From Herbidospora daliensis (lineage in GTDB: Bacteria > Actinomycetota > Actinomycetes > Streptosporangiales > Streptosporangiaceae), in the NCBI RefSeq assembly GCF_001570585.1, contig NZ_BBXF01000007.1, forward strand, positions 124,001 to 188,000: 64,000 bases of DNA, in the 5' to 3' direction. How positions within the stretch are numbered: the stretch's first letter is position 1; each line of letters opens with the position of its first letter. Of the stretch, positions 1 through 7,584 are shown piece after piece. The position numbers and the translations under genes are program-made. The notes under the pieces were generated by a model, which worked only from the letters and a program-made list of their open reading frames with translations, searched no databases and had not been told where the DNA came from.

Positions 1-188
1 ACAGAACCGGAAACGGGCTCGTGGAGCCGGGCCAGCGCGCGCAGCAGGGTCGACTTGCCGCTGCCGTTGGGGCCGACGAGCGCGGTCACCCGGCCGGGGC
101 GCAGCTCGATCCCGGCGTCGTGGACGACGGGGGCGCCTTGGTAAGCGAGGGACAGGCCGGAGCCGCGCAACGCGAGAGTTTCGGTCAC
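1..188 (-). CDS. ABC transporter ATP-binding protein, probably iron/siderophore uptake (partial, N-terminus only)
   Basis: The reverse strand from a GTG start encodes the first ~62 residues of an ABC ATPase and runs off the window. The Walker A motif GPNGSGKST is visible, in the spacing typical of FecE/FepC-type importer ATPases (a short N-terminal strand, an [23 protein letters not shown] core). An iron-box palindrome starts 7 bases upstream of the start codon, so iron-repressed expression by an IdeR/DmdR regulator is likely. Siderophore substrate is inferred from that operator and from the nearby FhuF-like gene; the missing C-terminal part prevents finer assignment. Confidence 0.8.
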   Translation of the reverse strand, partial: MTETLALRGSGLSLAYQGAPVVHDAGIELRPGRVTALVGPNGSGKSTLLRALARLHEPVSGS

Positions 189-194
189 GTGGAC

Positions 195-213
195 TTAGGT
201 TAGGCTAACCTTC
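195..213. promoter_or_regulatory. Iron box (IdeR/DmdR1-type operator)
   Basis: The 19 bases ttaggttaggctaaccttc match the actinobacterial iron-box consensus TTAGGTTAGGCTAACCTAA except near the last positions. The site lies in the divergent promoter between the ABC ATPase and the YdeI-like gene, directly against the ATPase start, where a bound repressor would block transcription under iron-replete conditions. Confidence 0.85.
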
Positions 214-282
214 GCCAACCTTCAATATCGGGTAAAAAGGACACCCCCGTTAGAACCCCACCCCTGGTGGCAGACTCCGGCC

Positions 283-666
283 ATGGAGCGCCACGAGTCC
301 GACGGATTCCTGATCATCCCGTTCGCCTCCGCCGAGGCGTTCGAAGACTGGCTGGAGAAGAACCACGCCCACGAGCCCGGCCTGTGGCTGAAGTTCGCGA
401 AGAAGGGGCGCGGGATTGCGACGATCACCTTCGAGGAGGCCCTGGAGAGCTCGTCGTGCTACGGCTGGGTCGACTCGAAGATGTACCGCTACGACGACGA
501 CTACTACATCCTCCGCTACCAGCCGAGGAAGAAGACCTCCAAGTGGTCGCCGCGCAACAGCGACCTGGCCCAGCGGCTCATCGACGAGGGCCGGATGCGC
601 CCCGCCGGGCAGGCCCAGGTCGACCAGGCCAAGGCCGACGGCCGCTGGTCGGGCACCAAGGTCTGA
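283..666 (+). CDS. YdeI/OmpD-associated family protein (short form)
   Basis: A 127-residue soluble protein. The N-terminal half (SAEAFEDWLEKNHAHEPGLW followed by a glycine/lysine turn, then an ALESSSCYGWVDSKMYRYDDDYY stretch) is the pattern of the YdeI/OmpD-associated family, known as bacteriocin-protection-like proteins, and the KKTSKWSPRN segment is also typical. Most members are about 190 residues; this one ends after the RWSG motif and lacks the C-terminal helical extension. No catalytic role is established for the family. It is transcribed divergently from the iron-regulated ATPase. Family assignment rests on remembered motifs. Confidence 0.7.
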   Translation: MERHESDGFLIIPFASAEAFEDWLEKNHAHEPGLWLKFAKKGRGIATITFEEALESSSCYGWVDSKMYRYDDDYYILRYQPRKKTSKWSPRNSDLAQRLIDEGRMRPAGQAQVDQAKADGRWSGTKV

Positions 667-669
667 TCG

Positions 670-1245
670 TCAGCGGATCGCGGTGAGCACGCAGTCGCCG
701 CAGATGCCGCCCACCCGGTAGTGCAGGCAGCACGACCGGCGGATCCCCCGCCGGTCGAGCGTGCCGGTCAGCGGGCCCTCGTCCAGGTATTCGCGCTGGA
801 GCGCCTCGGCCCGCGCCGCGTGCCCGGGGCGGGCCCGGGAGAACGCGCCCACCGCGCCCGTCAGCGCCGCGGCCGCGTTGCCGTAGAGGACCTTGGGCGA
901 CACCCACGGCAGCGCCGCCACCAGCGGTTCGAGGGCGAACCTCGGCCCCTCGCGCAGCTCGGGCACCCGCACCCCGTCGTCGTCCCAGCGGGCGTCGGCC
1001 AGGTCGATCGAGATGCCGTGGGCGGCCCGCAGGGCGACGTACGGAGACCACAATCGCGCCAGCGCCCCCTGGAACAGGATGGACGCCGCCGCCCTGCGGT
1101 CGAGGGTGAGCAGCCGTTTGGCCGTGGCGTCGATGACCGCGCCGTCGGCCAGCCGCTCGGCGAGCGGGACCCCGCCGCCGACGCCGAGCGCGAAGAACGC
1201 GTTCACCCCGGCCACGTCGGCGACGGCGGCCTCGATGGTCGTCAT
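670..1245 (-). CDS. FhuF-like (2Fe-2S)-binding protein, putative ferric-siderophore reductase
   Basis: A 191-residue protein whose C-terminus carries the pattern CC-x10-C-x2-C (SCCLHYRVGGICGDC), the signature 2Fe-2S ligand set of FhuF-type ferric-siderophore reductases. The rest is helical and alanine-rich as in actinobacterial members, with no membrane segment. FhuF proteins release iron from imported siderophores by reduction. It sits about 0.5 kb from an iron box and an importer ATPase, which fits, but no iron box was seen at its own start. It converges with the YdeI-like gene with only 3 bases between the stop codons. Confidence 0.75.
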   Translation of the reverse strand: MTTIEAAVADVAGVNAFFALGVGGGVPLAERLADGAVIDATAKRLLTLDRRAAASILFQGALARLWSPYVALRAAHGISIDLADARWDDDGVRVPELREGPRFALEPLVAALPWVSPKVLYGNAAAALTGAVGAFSRARPGHAARAEALQREYLDEGPLTGTLDRRGIRRSCCLHYRVGGICGDCVLTAIR

Positions 1246-1260
1246 TCCGCCGATTATCGA

Positions 1261-1662
1261 TCAGATGTAGGCGACCGTGCAGGGAACTCCGTTGAGCGTG
1301 ATGCCGGTCGGGTTCGTGTAGGTGCCGGTGAACGTCGCCACGAAGCCGATGGCCGCCGAGGTGGTGCCCGGGGCGATCGACGTGGCCCAGATCGGGTTGG
1401 CCGCCTGGAGGCTCGGGGGAGTCTGGGTCCACGTGGCCGACCAGCCGGAGCTCATCGTCTCGTTCCCGGCGAAGACGATCTGCAGCAGCCAGGGGGAGAA
1501 GGTGGACGTGCCGGTGTTCTCGATGGTGATGGACGAGACGAAGCCGCCGGTCCAGACGGTGGCGTCGTAGGTGACGTCGCAGGAGTACGACATCGCGTGG
1601 GCGGGAGCGGAGGTGCCGAGCACGAGTGCGGCGGCGACGGCGAGGGCGGTCAGGATCCTCAT
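1261..1662 (-). CDS. Secreted small protein with a CBM2-like (cellulose-binding) fold
   Basis: 133 residues, starting at the ATG that opens a clear signal peptide (MRILTALAVAAALVLG...AHA); an upstream in-frame start would add 17 residues without a secretion signal. The mature part (~110 residues) has one Cys near each end and tryptophans in WTGGF, FSPWLLQ and SGWSATWTQ contexts, with the alternating Thr/Ser-rich strands of carbohydrate-binding module family 2. A catalytic domain is absent, so it would be a stand-alone secreted binding module. The family call is by pattern; substrate unknown. Confidence 0.65.
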   Translation of the reverse strand: MRILTALAVAAALVLGTSAPAHAMSYSCDVTYDATVWTGGFVSSITIENTGTSTFSPWLLQIVFAGNETMSSGWSATWTQTPPSLQAANPIWATSIAPGTTSAAIGFVATFTGTYTNPTGITLNGVPCTVAYI

Positions 1663-1719
1663 GGCCGGATGGTCTGTTGCGGACCGTTCCCGGTCAACGA
1701 AACCGCACGTCACCGCAGC

Positions 1720-1998
1720 TCAGCGCGATGAATCTTTCACGTGCCAGGGCCGGTCGGCCTGGGTCGGCGTGGCCGTGCCGACCACCCGCACGGCGTAGAC
1801 GTGCTCGCCGACCACGCCGAGGTAGTCGTGGCCGGTCAGGTGGCACCAGGCCGGGAGGTCGATGGGCGCGGCCGGGTCGGTCGCGCGAAGGTGGACGACC
1901 GCCCCGGGGTCGAGCGTCTCGACGAGCCGGCGCAGCTCGATCAGGAGCAGCACGCAACGACGGTCGCCGCCGTCGAGCACCACCGGTTCGTTGGCCAT
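1720..1998 (-). CDS. TusA/SirA-like sulfur-carrier family protein
   Basis: 92 residues from ATG (MANEPVV). The layout matches the small TusA/YedF fold: an N-terminal strand ending in a conserved Cys (GGDRRCVLLLIELRRL), a helix, a beta strand (VVHLRATDPAAPIDLPAWC) and the TGHDYLGV segment. Normal TusA proteins have Cys-Pro at the active site; here the Cys is kept but the following Pro is Val. TusA proteins move persulfide sulfur for tRNA thiolation or other sulfur relay; this divergent copy may have another role. It is divergent from the hydrolase gene to the right. Confidence 0.65.
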   Translation of the reverse strand: MANEPVVLDGGDRRCVLLLIELRRLVETLDPGAVVHLRATDPAAPIDLPAWCHLTGHDYLGVVGEHVYAVRVVGTATPTQADRPWHVKDSSR

Positions 1999-2077
1999 GG
2001 GACAAGTCTCCCCCAACCAGGTCAAGCGAGGGGGCGGGGGGATCGGGCCGCAGGTCGTCCATGAACGGGACTTTCGG

Positions 2078-2107
2078 TAGCAAAACGGGGCAAATGCCGT
2101 ATTGCTA
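2078..2107. promoter_or_regulatory. Inverted repeat in the promoter of the alpha/beta hydrolase gene
   Basis: The arms tagcaaaacgg (2078-2088) and ccgtattgcta (2097-2107) are complementary at 10 of 11 positions with an 8-base spacer. The site ends about 40 bases before the hydrolase start, the expected place for a repressor operator. No matching regulator is adjacent, so its protein partner is unknown. Confidence 0.4.
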
Positions 2108-2144
2108 GCGTGGCCCGGGTCCAGTCGATGTCAGGGGGAACGAT

Positions 2145-2978
2145 ATGGGCAAGGTCACCGTCGGCCGGGAGAACAGCGACACGATCGACATCCACTTCGA
2201 AGACCACGGCTCGGGGCGGCCGGTCGTGCTGATCCACGGTTATCCGCTCAACGGCGCGTCCTGGGAGAAGCAGCTGCGGGTGCTGCTCGACGCCGGTTTC
2301 CGGGTCATCACCTACGACCGGCGCGGCTGGGGCAAGTCGAGCCAGCCCACCCAGGGCCACGACTACGACACCTTCGCCCACGACCTCAAGATCCTCCTCG
2401 ACCACCTCGACCTGCCCGAGGTCGACCTCGTCGGCTTCTCGATGGGCACCGGAGAGGTCACCCGCTACCTGGCCAAATACGGCAACGCCCGGGTCCGCCG
2501 CGCGGTCCTGCTGGGCGCGATCCCGCCGTTCCTGCTCAAGACGGCCGACAACCCCGAAGGCGTCGACAGGTCGGTCTTCGACGGCATCAAAGAGGCCGTC
2601 GCGCACGACCGCCCCGCCTACTTCCGCAAGTTCCTGGACGACTTCTTCAACGTCGACATGTACGAAGGCACCCGGATCAGCCGGGAGGCCTACCAGAACT
2701 GCTTCATCACGGCCTGCCTGGGGAGTCCCTACTCCGCCTACAAGTGCGTCGACACCTGGCTGGAGGACTTCCGCGACGACCTGCCGAAGATCGACGTGCC
2801 GGTCCTGCTGGTCCACGGCGACCAGGACCGCATCCTGCCCTACGCCAGCACCGCCGCCCGCCTGCCCGGCCTGATCAAGGACCTGACCTTCGTCACCATC
2901 GAGGGCGGCCCCCACAACATCGGCTGGACGCACGCCGAAGAGGTCAACAAGGAGCTCCTCGACTTCCTGGAGCGCTAG
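2145..2978 (+). CDS. Alpha/beta hydrolase, non-heme chloroperoxidase/arylesterase-like
   Basis: 277 residues with the whole alpha/beta-hydrolase core: oxyanion region VVLIHGYPLNG, the TYDRRGWGKSS strand-turn, nucleophile elbow GFSMGTGE with Ser99, acid Asp228 in HGDQDRILP and His257 in GGPHNIGW. This is the usual triad order and length for cofactor-free chloroperoxidase/arylesterases, which hydrolyse esters and can make peracids from carboxylic acids. No signal peptide, so cytoplasmic. It starts after an AGGGGG ribosome site and is followed by a terminator-like hairpin, so it is probably monocistronic. Physiological substrate unknown. Confidence 0.85.
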   Translation: MGKVTVGRENSDTIDIHFEDHGSGRPVVLIHGYPLNGASWEKQLRVLLDAGFRVITYDRRGWGKSSQPTQGHDYDTFAHDLKILLDHLDLPEVDLVGFSMGTGEVTRYLAKYGNARVRRAVLLGAIPPFLLKTADNPEGVDRSVFDGIKEAVAHDRPAYFRKFLDDFFNVDMYEGTRISREAYQNCFITACLGSPYSAYKCVDTWLEDFRDDLPKIDVPVLLVHGDQDRILPYASTAARLPGLIKDLTFVTIEGGPHNIGWTHAEEVNKELLDFLER

Positions 2979-2993
2979 CTGCTGGTTTTGGTA

Positions 2994-3027
2994 CGCCTCG
3001 GGACGGCTCCGGCGCCGCCCCGAGGCG
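2994..3027. terminator. Hairpin after the hydrolase gene
   Basis: Perfect 9-bp stem cgcctcggg / cccgaggcg with a GC-rich loop, 15 bases after the hydrolase stop and just before the 3' end of the opposing small gene. It would serve both converging transcripts. No U-tract follows, as is usual in high-GC actinomycetes. Confidence 0.6.
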
Positions 3028-3041
3028 GGTCTATGCGGGGA

Positions 3042-3302
3042 CTACGCGGCGGCGTGGGGCACCGGCTGGGCGGAGGCCGCCTGAGGGTCGACGACGATGC
3101 CCGGCACGCCGATGTCCCTGAGGAGAGCACGCAGAGCCGGTTCGCAGAGCCTGATCCAGGGCTGGTCGCCGCCCAGCACGAGGGCGAGCCGGACCGGAGA
3201 GGTGAAGGCCACCGCCGTGCGGGCTCCCTCGGGGGTGCGGAACACCCGGAGAGCGTCGGCGCAGCCGGTCTTCCGGACCGGCACGAATAGCGGCACGTCC
3301 AT
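3042..3302 (-). CDS. SAV_915-family/SseB-like small protein
   Basis: 86 residues starting at the ATG preceded by GGAAGG; a GTG 24 bases further upstream is possible but overlaps that ribosome site. The segments VFRTPEGARTAVAFTSPVRLALVLG and PWIRLCEPALRALL match the short actinobacterial 'SAV_915' proteins, which look like single SseB-N units and are found only in actinomycetes. No enzymatic motif or membrane segment is visible. Function is not known. It is divergent from the membrane-protein gene to the right across a 208-bp gap. Confidence 0.6.
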   Translation of the reverse strand: MDVPLFVPVRKTGCADALRVFRTPEGARTAVAFTSPVRLALVLGGDQPWIRLCEPALRALLRDIGVPGIVVDPQAASAQPVPHAAA

Positions 3303-3510
3303 CGTCGTATTCCCTTCCACGTTCACGGAGACGACGTTAGGACGCGGAGAAAGGCCGTGGGGCTTTCCCTACGGCGATCCGACGGGCGCACCGCCGATGC
3401 TGACGCTTTTTTGACGCGTAGTCATCGCGTCAACGGGGCGTAGGAATGGCATCAATATGGCCCGTCAGGGCCCCTCTCGCTTGTTGGATATGAGCGAAAG
3501 GGGGCGGGAA

Positions 3511-4062
3511 ATGGTTTCTCGGCACACGACGTCATTGGAGTTGCTGATTCCCGGCGCGGCCGTGCTGGCGGTCGGGGCGGTGGTCGCGGTGGCCGTGGCC
3601 GTCCCCGACGTGTCGGAACGGGTCGCGGCCATGGCCGGACTGACGGCGGCGATCGGACTGATCGTGCGACGCCCGGCGGCGGCCGCGGCGGCCGGGGTGA
3701 TCGCGTGGTTCCTGACGACGGGCTTCCTGGTGAACGGCCTCGGCGAGCTGACGTTCACGACGGGCGACTGGTTGCGGCTGGGGTTGCTGACGGGGGCCGG
3801 GCTGGTGGGCGCGGCGCTACGGCTCCCGATGCCACTGCGGGCGGGTGGGCGAGTTTCCCCGCGGGCCCCGGCCCGGGTGCCGGAACGGATGCCGGAAGGA
3901 ATGCCGGCCCGGATGCCGGGGCGAGTGCCTGAACGGATGCCGGAGCAGGCTCGGGAGCCGATGTCGGAGCGGGTGTCAGAACGGGTGCCGGAACGGGTGC
4001 CGGAACGGATGGCGGTGGGGGCGCCGGTGCGGGTGCCGGTCTCACCGAATATCGGGCTATAG
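3511..4062 (+). CDS. Small membrane protein with a C-terminal Arg-Pro-Glu repeat tail
   Basis: 183 residues from the ATG after the gggggcggg ribosome site (an earlier in-frame start at 3457 lacks one). Residues ~5-95 hold three to four hydrophobic helices (LELLIPGAAVLAVGAVVAVAVAV; AAMAGLTAAIGLIV; AAAAAAGVIAWFLTTGFLV; a weaker one near GLLTGAGLVGAALRL), a layout reminiscent of the DUF4118/KdpD-like helical bundle. The last ~65 residues are low-complexity units of the type V/M-P-E/A/G-R, encoded by an imperfect 12-bp repeat. The tail is strongly charged and probably disordered in the cytoplasm. Function unknown. Confidence 0.6.
   Translation: MVSRHTTSLELLIPGAAVLAVGAVVAVAVAVPDVSERVAAMAGLTAAIGLIVRRPAAAAAAGVIAWFLTTGFLVNGLGELTFTTGDWLRLGLLTGAGLVGAALRLPMPLRAGGRVSPRAPARVPERMPEGMPARMPGRVPERMPEQAREPMSERVSERVPERVPERMAVGAPVRVPVSPNIGL
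3868..4046 (+). repeat. Imperfect 12-bp coding repeats (gtgccggaacgg-type)
   Basis: Roughly fifteen variants of (g/a)tgccgg(a/g)(a/c)(c/g)g(g/a)... follow one another in the 3' end of the membrane-protein gene, giving RVPERMPEGMPARMPGRV-style residues. Such a tract can expand or contract by slippage, so its length may differ among strains. Confidence 0.65.
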
Positions 4063-4201
4063 GCCGATTCGCACACCATAAGACTTTGTTCTGAATTAGC
4101 GTCCTCCAGGGCTGACGTCAGAATCCATGCGGGTATTTTCCGGGCCGGACACCTCAATGGTGTTCGGTCCTTTTGGAATGACAACTCGCATGGAAGTGCA
4201 T

Positions 4202-5830
4202 ATGCATACGCGTGCCAACAAATGGAGTCTGGGGCTGACGGGCGTGCTCGCCGCCGCCCTGGTCACCTTCTCCGGGGCAGCCGCCTCGGCGCAGATCAAC
4301 CCCATCGACACGCCCATCCAGCCGGCCCCGGCCGCGAAGAACATCCCGGGTGCCGCGGGCGCCGAGAAGTCGGCCAAGAAGCCCGCCGCAGCCGCCGCCA
4401 AGAAGGCCGTCGCCCAGTGGGGCGCCCCGGCGACCTCGTCCAAGAAGAAGGACGACCCAGCCCCGGCCGCCCCGATCAAGCCCGCCGCCCCGGCCGCTGC
4501 TCCTGCCAAGTCTGCTGCGGCGGCCGCTCAGGCCAAGCCCGCCGCAGCGGTTGCTCAGGCCAAGCCCGCTGCTTCGGCCGCTCCCGTCAAGCCGGCTGCG
4601 GCGGTTGCTCAGGCGAAGCCCGTCGCTCCGGCTGCTGCTCCCGCCAAGTCTGCGGCTGCGGTCGCTCAGCCGAAGGCCGCCGTTCCGGCTGCTCCGGCCC
4701 CGGCCGCAGCTGCTTCGGCCGAGCTTGCCGTCTCGGCCAAGCCTGCTGCTCCGGTCAAGCCTGCCGCTCAGGCCAAGGCCGCTCCGGTTAAGGCTGCTGC
4801 TTCGGCCAAGGTTGGCGCTCGGGCTGAGGTTGCTCCGGCATCCGCTGAGGCTGCGACTGCCGCTGCGGCTATGGACGCCTCTGCCGTTCAGGGCATGCTG
4901 GCTGAGCATGCCGCCGCCAAGCAGGCCGAGGCGATGCAGCAGGCCGCTGCCAAGCGCGCCGAGATGATGCGGAAGGCCGCCGCCAAGCGGGCCGAGATGA
5001 TGCAGAAGCTGGCCGAGAAGCGCGCCGCCGCCGCGCTCAGGGCCGCGCTGGTCGCGAAGGGCGCCGCTCCGATGGCGACCTTCGACACCCCGGCCGAGAG
5101 GTCTGCGAAGGCCGCCGCCAAGGCCGCCGCGGCGGCGATGTCGGCCGTTCCGGCGCAGGCCGCGACGCCGCTCGACAAGGCCGCTCCGGTCGCCGCTGCC
5201 GAGGCCGCTGCTGCTCCGGCTTCGGTTGCCGTGGAGGGGCAGGTGCGGGCTGAGGCGCTGCTCGCCGGGGCTGCCGGGGCCACGCCCGCGGCGGCCGAGA
5301 CGGCCAAGGCCGAGGTGCAGCGTGCCGCGACCGCCGGTCACCCGTGTTGCAAGGGGCCGCGTGGTCCGCGTGGCCCGATGGGTCCGGCCGGTCCTCCCGG
5401 ACCGCCCGGGTTCCCCGGCGTTCCCGGTCCGATGGGGCCGCTGGGCGCGACCGGTCCGGCGGGTCCTGCGGGTGCGCCCGGCCCGGTCGGTCCCGAGGGT
5501 CCCGTCGGCCCGGTGGGTCCAGTCGGTCCCAGCGGTCCGGCGGGGCTGAACGGGCTGAACGGTGAGCCGGGTCTGAACGGCGTCTCAGGCTACGAGATCG
5601 TCGAGGGGCTGCCCGTCACCTGTGCGCCGTTGTCGGCGTGCAGCGCTCCGGCGGTCTGCCCGCTCGGCAAGCGCGCGGTCGGCGGCGGCTACTCGCTCGC
5701 CCCGATCACCCAGCCGGTCACCAGCTCGGTCCCGAACGTGTCGGGTCTGTCGTGGGACGTGAGCCTGTTCAACGGCGGCCTGCTGCCGACGGTGCTGACC
5801 CCGAGGGTGGTCTGCGTCACCGCTCTCTAG
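4202..5830 (+). CDS. Secreted Ala/Lys/Pro-rich collagen-like protein
   Basis: 542 residues from the ATG after GGAAG; the signal peptide is [20 protein letters not shown]...ASAQ. Residues ~30-230 are [13 protein letters not shown] repeats, ~230-330 form an alanine-rich, charged helical stretch ([19 protein letters not shown] repeats), and ~383-460 are an uninterrupted Gly-X-Y collagen tract ([16 protein letters not shown]...). The last ~70 residues contain Cys pairs and [13 protein letters not shown], a motif recurring at the C-terminus of secreted actinobacterial proteins. The protein could trimerise and project from the cell wall. No sortase motif is seen. Ligand and role are unknown; a large antisense open frame here reflects codon bias only. 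Confidence 0.85.
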   Translation: MHTRANKWSLGLTGVLAAALVTFSGAAASAQINPIDTPIQPAPAAKNIPGAAGAEKSAKKPAAAAAKKAVAQWGAPATSSKKKDDPAPAAPIKPAAPAAAPAKSAAAAAQAKPAAAVAQAKPAASAAPVKPAAAVAQAKPVAPAAAPAKSAAAVAQPKAAVPAAPAPAAAASAELAVSAKPAAPVKPAAQAKAAPVKAAASAKVGARAEVAPASAEAATAAAAMDASAVQGMLAEHAAAKQAEAMQQAAAKRAEMMRKAAAKRAEMMQKLAEKRAAAALRAALVAKGAAPMATFDTPAERSAKAAAKAAAAAMSAVPAQAATPLDKAAPVAAAEAAAAPASVAVEGQVRAEALLAGAAGATPAAAETAKAEVQRAATAGHPCCKGPRGPRGPMGPAGPPGPPGFPGVPGPMGPLGATGPAGPAGAPGPVGPEGPVGPVGPVGPSGPAGLNGLNGEPGLNGVSGYEIVEGLPVTCAPLSACSAPAVCPLGKRAVGGGYSLAPITQPVTSSVPNVSGLSWDVSLFNGGLLPTVLTPRVVCVTAL

Positions 5831-5838
5831 GACGAGTG

Positions 5839-5872
5839 AAACGCCGTCCCGCCACGTGGCGGGACGGCGTTT
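5839..5872. terminator. Bidirectional terminator hairpin
   Basis: A perfect 15-bp stem (aaacgccgtcccgcc / ggcgggacggcgttt) with loop acgt, between the converging collagen-like and lysA genes. The stem is flanked by A on one side and T on the other, so it can terminate from both directions. Confidence 0.85.
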
Positions 5873-5878
5873 CGCCGT

Positions 5879-7081
5879 CTAACGGCCGACGTCGCGCCGC
5901 ATCAGGTCGGCGGTCTCCTCGCGCCGGACGATCAACCGCGCCGTCCCGCCCCGCACGGCGACCACCGGAGGGCGGCACGTCAGGTTGTACGACGACCCCA
6001 TCGCATGGTGGTAGGCCCCGGTCACCCGCACGACCACCAGGTCGCCGGGCCGGGCGTCCCCGGCGGGCACGTTCTCGGCGATCACGTCGCCGGCCTCGCA
6101 GTGCCGCCCCACGATCGTCACCGGCTCCCCGGATCGTCCGGGCACCGAGACCGAGTAGCGCGCCCCGTAGAGGGCCGGGCGGGGGTTGTCGCTCATGCCG
6201 CCGTCGACGGCGACGAAGGTCCGGCCGCCCTGCCGCTTGACCGAGATCACCCGGTAGAGGGTGACCCCGGCGGCGGCCACGATGGCCCGGCCGGGTTCGA
6301 CCGTCAGCCGGGGTTCGGGCAGCCGCAGGTGGCGGCAGCGTTCGGCGATCACCTTCGGCACGGCCGCGCCGAAGTGGCCGAGGTCGAGGCCGTGTTCGTC
6401 GTCGAGGTAGGCGACGCCGTGGCCGCCGCCGAGGTCGAGTTCGGGCAGCGTGGTCGCGAACCGTTCCCTGACCATGTCCAGCTGGTCGACCATGATCTTG
6501 GCCGCGGTCTCGTACGGCGCGACCGAGGTGATCTGCGAGCCGATGTGGCAGTGCAGCCCGGCCAGCCGCAGTTCGGGCTGGCTCAGCACCCGCGCGACGG
6601 CGTCGGGCAGCTCGGCCAGCGGGATGCCGAACTTCTGCCCCTCGGAGCCGGTGCGAATGGCCGCGTGCCCGCCGGCCTCGATGCCGGGCGTGACCCGCAG
6701 GTAGACGTCCTGGCGCGAATCGACGGGCACCAGCGCGGCCAGCCGGTGGATCTCGGCCACGTTGTCGATGACGACGCGCCCGACCCCGACGGCCTCGCGC
6801 AGCTCGGCGGGGGTCTTGGCGTTGCCGTGGAAGATGATCCGGGACGCCGGGAAGCCGACCGACCGGGCGAGCGTGAGCTCTCCGCCGGAGCAGACGTCCA
6901 GGGAGAGCCCTTCTTCGGCCACCCACGACGCCATGGCCTGGGTGAGGAACGCCTTCCCGGCGTAGGCCACCGTCGCCGACGGCAGGGCGGCGAGGTAGTC
7001 GCGGCAGCGGGCCCGGACGGCGTCCTCGTCCACGACGTACGCGGGGGTCCCGAATCGACGGGCGATATCAGCCAAATCCAT
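5879..7081 (-). CDS. lysA: Diaminopimelate decarboxylase family protein (PLP fold III)
   Basis: 400 residues with all hallmarks of LysA: PLP-lysine K43 in AYAGKAF, SGGEL, HIGSQ (179-183), the glycine-rich phosphate loop GGGHG (218-222), EPGR (262-265), active-site Cys in CEAGD (328-332) and the C-terminal GAYHHAMGSSYN. It would convert meso-diaminopimelate to lysine and CO2 in the cytoplasm. At 400 residues it is somewhat shorter than the usual 420-460, and it lies without other lysine genes, so it may be a second copy or a relative acting on another diamino acid. It lies 63 bases behind the VOC gene and may be co-transcribed with it. Confidence 0.88.
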   Translation of the reverse strand: MDLADIARRFGTPAYVVDEDAVRARCRDYLAALPSATVAYAGKAFLTQAMASWVAEEGLSLDVCSGGELTLARSVGFPASRIIFHGNAKTPAELREAVGVGRVVIDNVAEIHRLAALVPVDSRQDVYLRVTPGIEAGGHAAIRTGSEGQKFGIPLAELPDAVARVLSQPELRLAGLHCHIGSQITSVAPYETAAKIMVDQLDMVRERFATTLPELDLGGGHGVAYLDDEHGLDLGHFGAAVPKVIAERCRHLRLPEPRLTVEPGRAIVAAAGVTLYRVISVKRQGGRTFVAVDGGMSDNPRPALYGARYSVSVPGRSGEPVTIVGRHCEAGDVIAENVPAGDARPGDLVVVRVTGAYHHAMGSSYNLTCRPPVVAVRGGTARLIVRREETADLMRRDVGR

Positions 7082-7144
7082 GAACCGACACTAAGCACCC
7101 AAAAAGCAATAAATGGGGATCTATATGTCGTCCTCGCGCCATTG

Positions 7145-7525
7145 CTACGCCGTATTGACGGGGTCGTAACTCCCCACGCTCCACACGTGCCCTTCGGGGT
7201 CGCGGATCGTGTATCCCCGCCCGCCGTAGTCCTCCGACCGCAGCTCCCGGATCACCTCCACCCCGGCCGCCTTCGCGATCTCGTACAGGGCGTCGATCTC
7301 CAGGTCGTCGACCACGACGTAGGTGCTCGCGGGTCCGGTCACCACGTCGAGCCCCTTGCCGACGGAGCCCAGCATGACCATGCCGGCGCCCCGGCTGAGC
7401 TCGGCGTGCACGACCACGCCGTCGTCGGAGCGGTAGACCTCCGGAGAGGTGAAACCCAGCACGGCGGTCAGCCACGCCAGGGCCTTGTCGGCGTCGTGAT
7501 AGCGGATCGTCGGAATCACTGTCAT
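7145..7525 (-). CDS. VOC-superfamily (glyoxalase/bleomycin-resistance/PhnB-like) protein
   Basis: 126 residues from the ATG of MTVIPTIRYHDADKALAWL; an upstream in-frame start lacks a ribosome site. The sequence has the paired beta-alpha-beta-beta-beta layout of the VOC fold with LGF, SEDYGGRGYTIRDPEGHVWSVG near the end, the usual position of a metal-binding Glu and of the conserved D-P-E-G-x-x-W motif. Members bind metals and act as lyases, dioxygenases or drug-binding proteins; the substrate cannot be read from sequence. It is divergent from the FAD/Fe-S dehydrogenase across 59 bases. Confidence 0.8.
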   Translation of the reverse strand: MTVIPTIRYHDADKALAWLTAVLGFTSPEVYRSDDGVVVHAELSRGAGMVMLGSVGKGLDVVTGPASTYVVVDDLEIDALYEIAKAAGVEVIRELRSEDYGGRGYTIRDPEGHVWSVGSYDPVNTA

Positions 7526-7584
7526 GGCGTACCTTTGCCCGCAAAGTCGTATGGACCTACCCCGGCCGGGCAAGGGGCGTGCGT

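Noticed and set aside
4154-5341. 395-residue open frame antisense to the collagen-like gene
   Set aside because: Low-complexity Gly/Arg/Ser product caused by the repeat codon pattern of the real gene; no ribosome site or domain.
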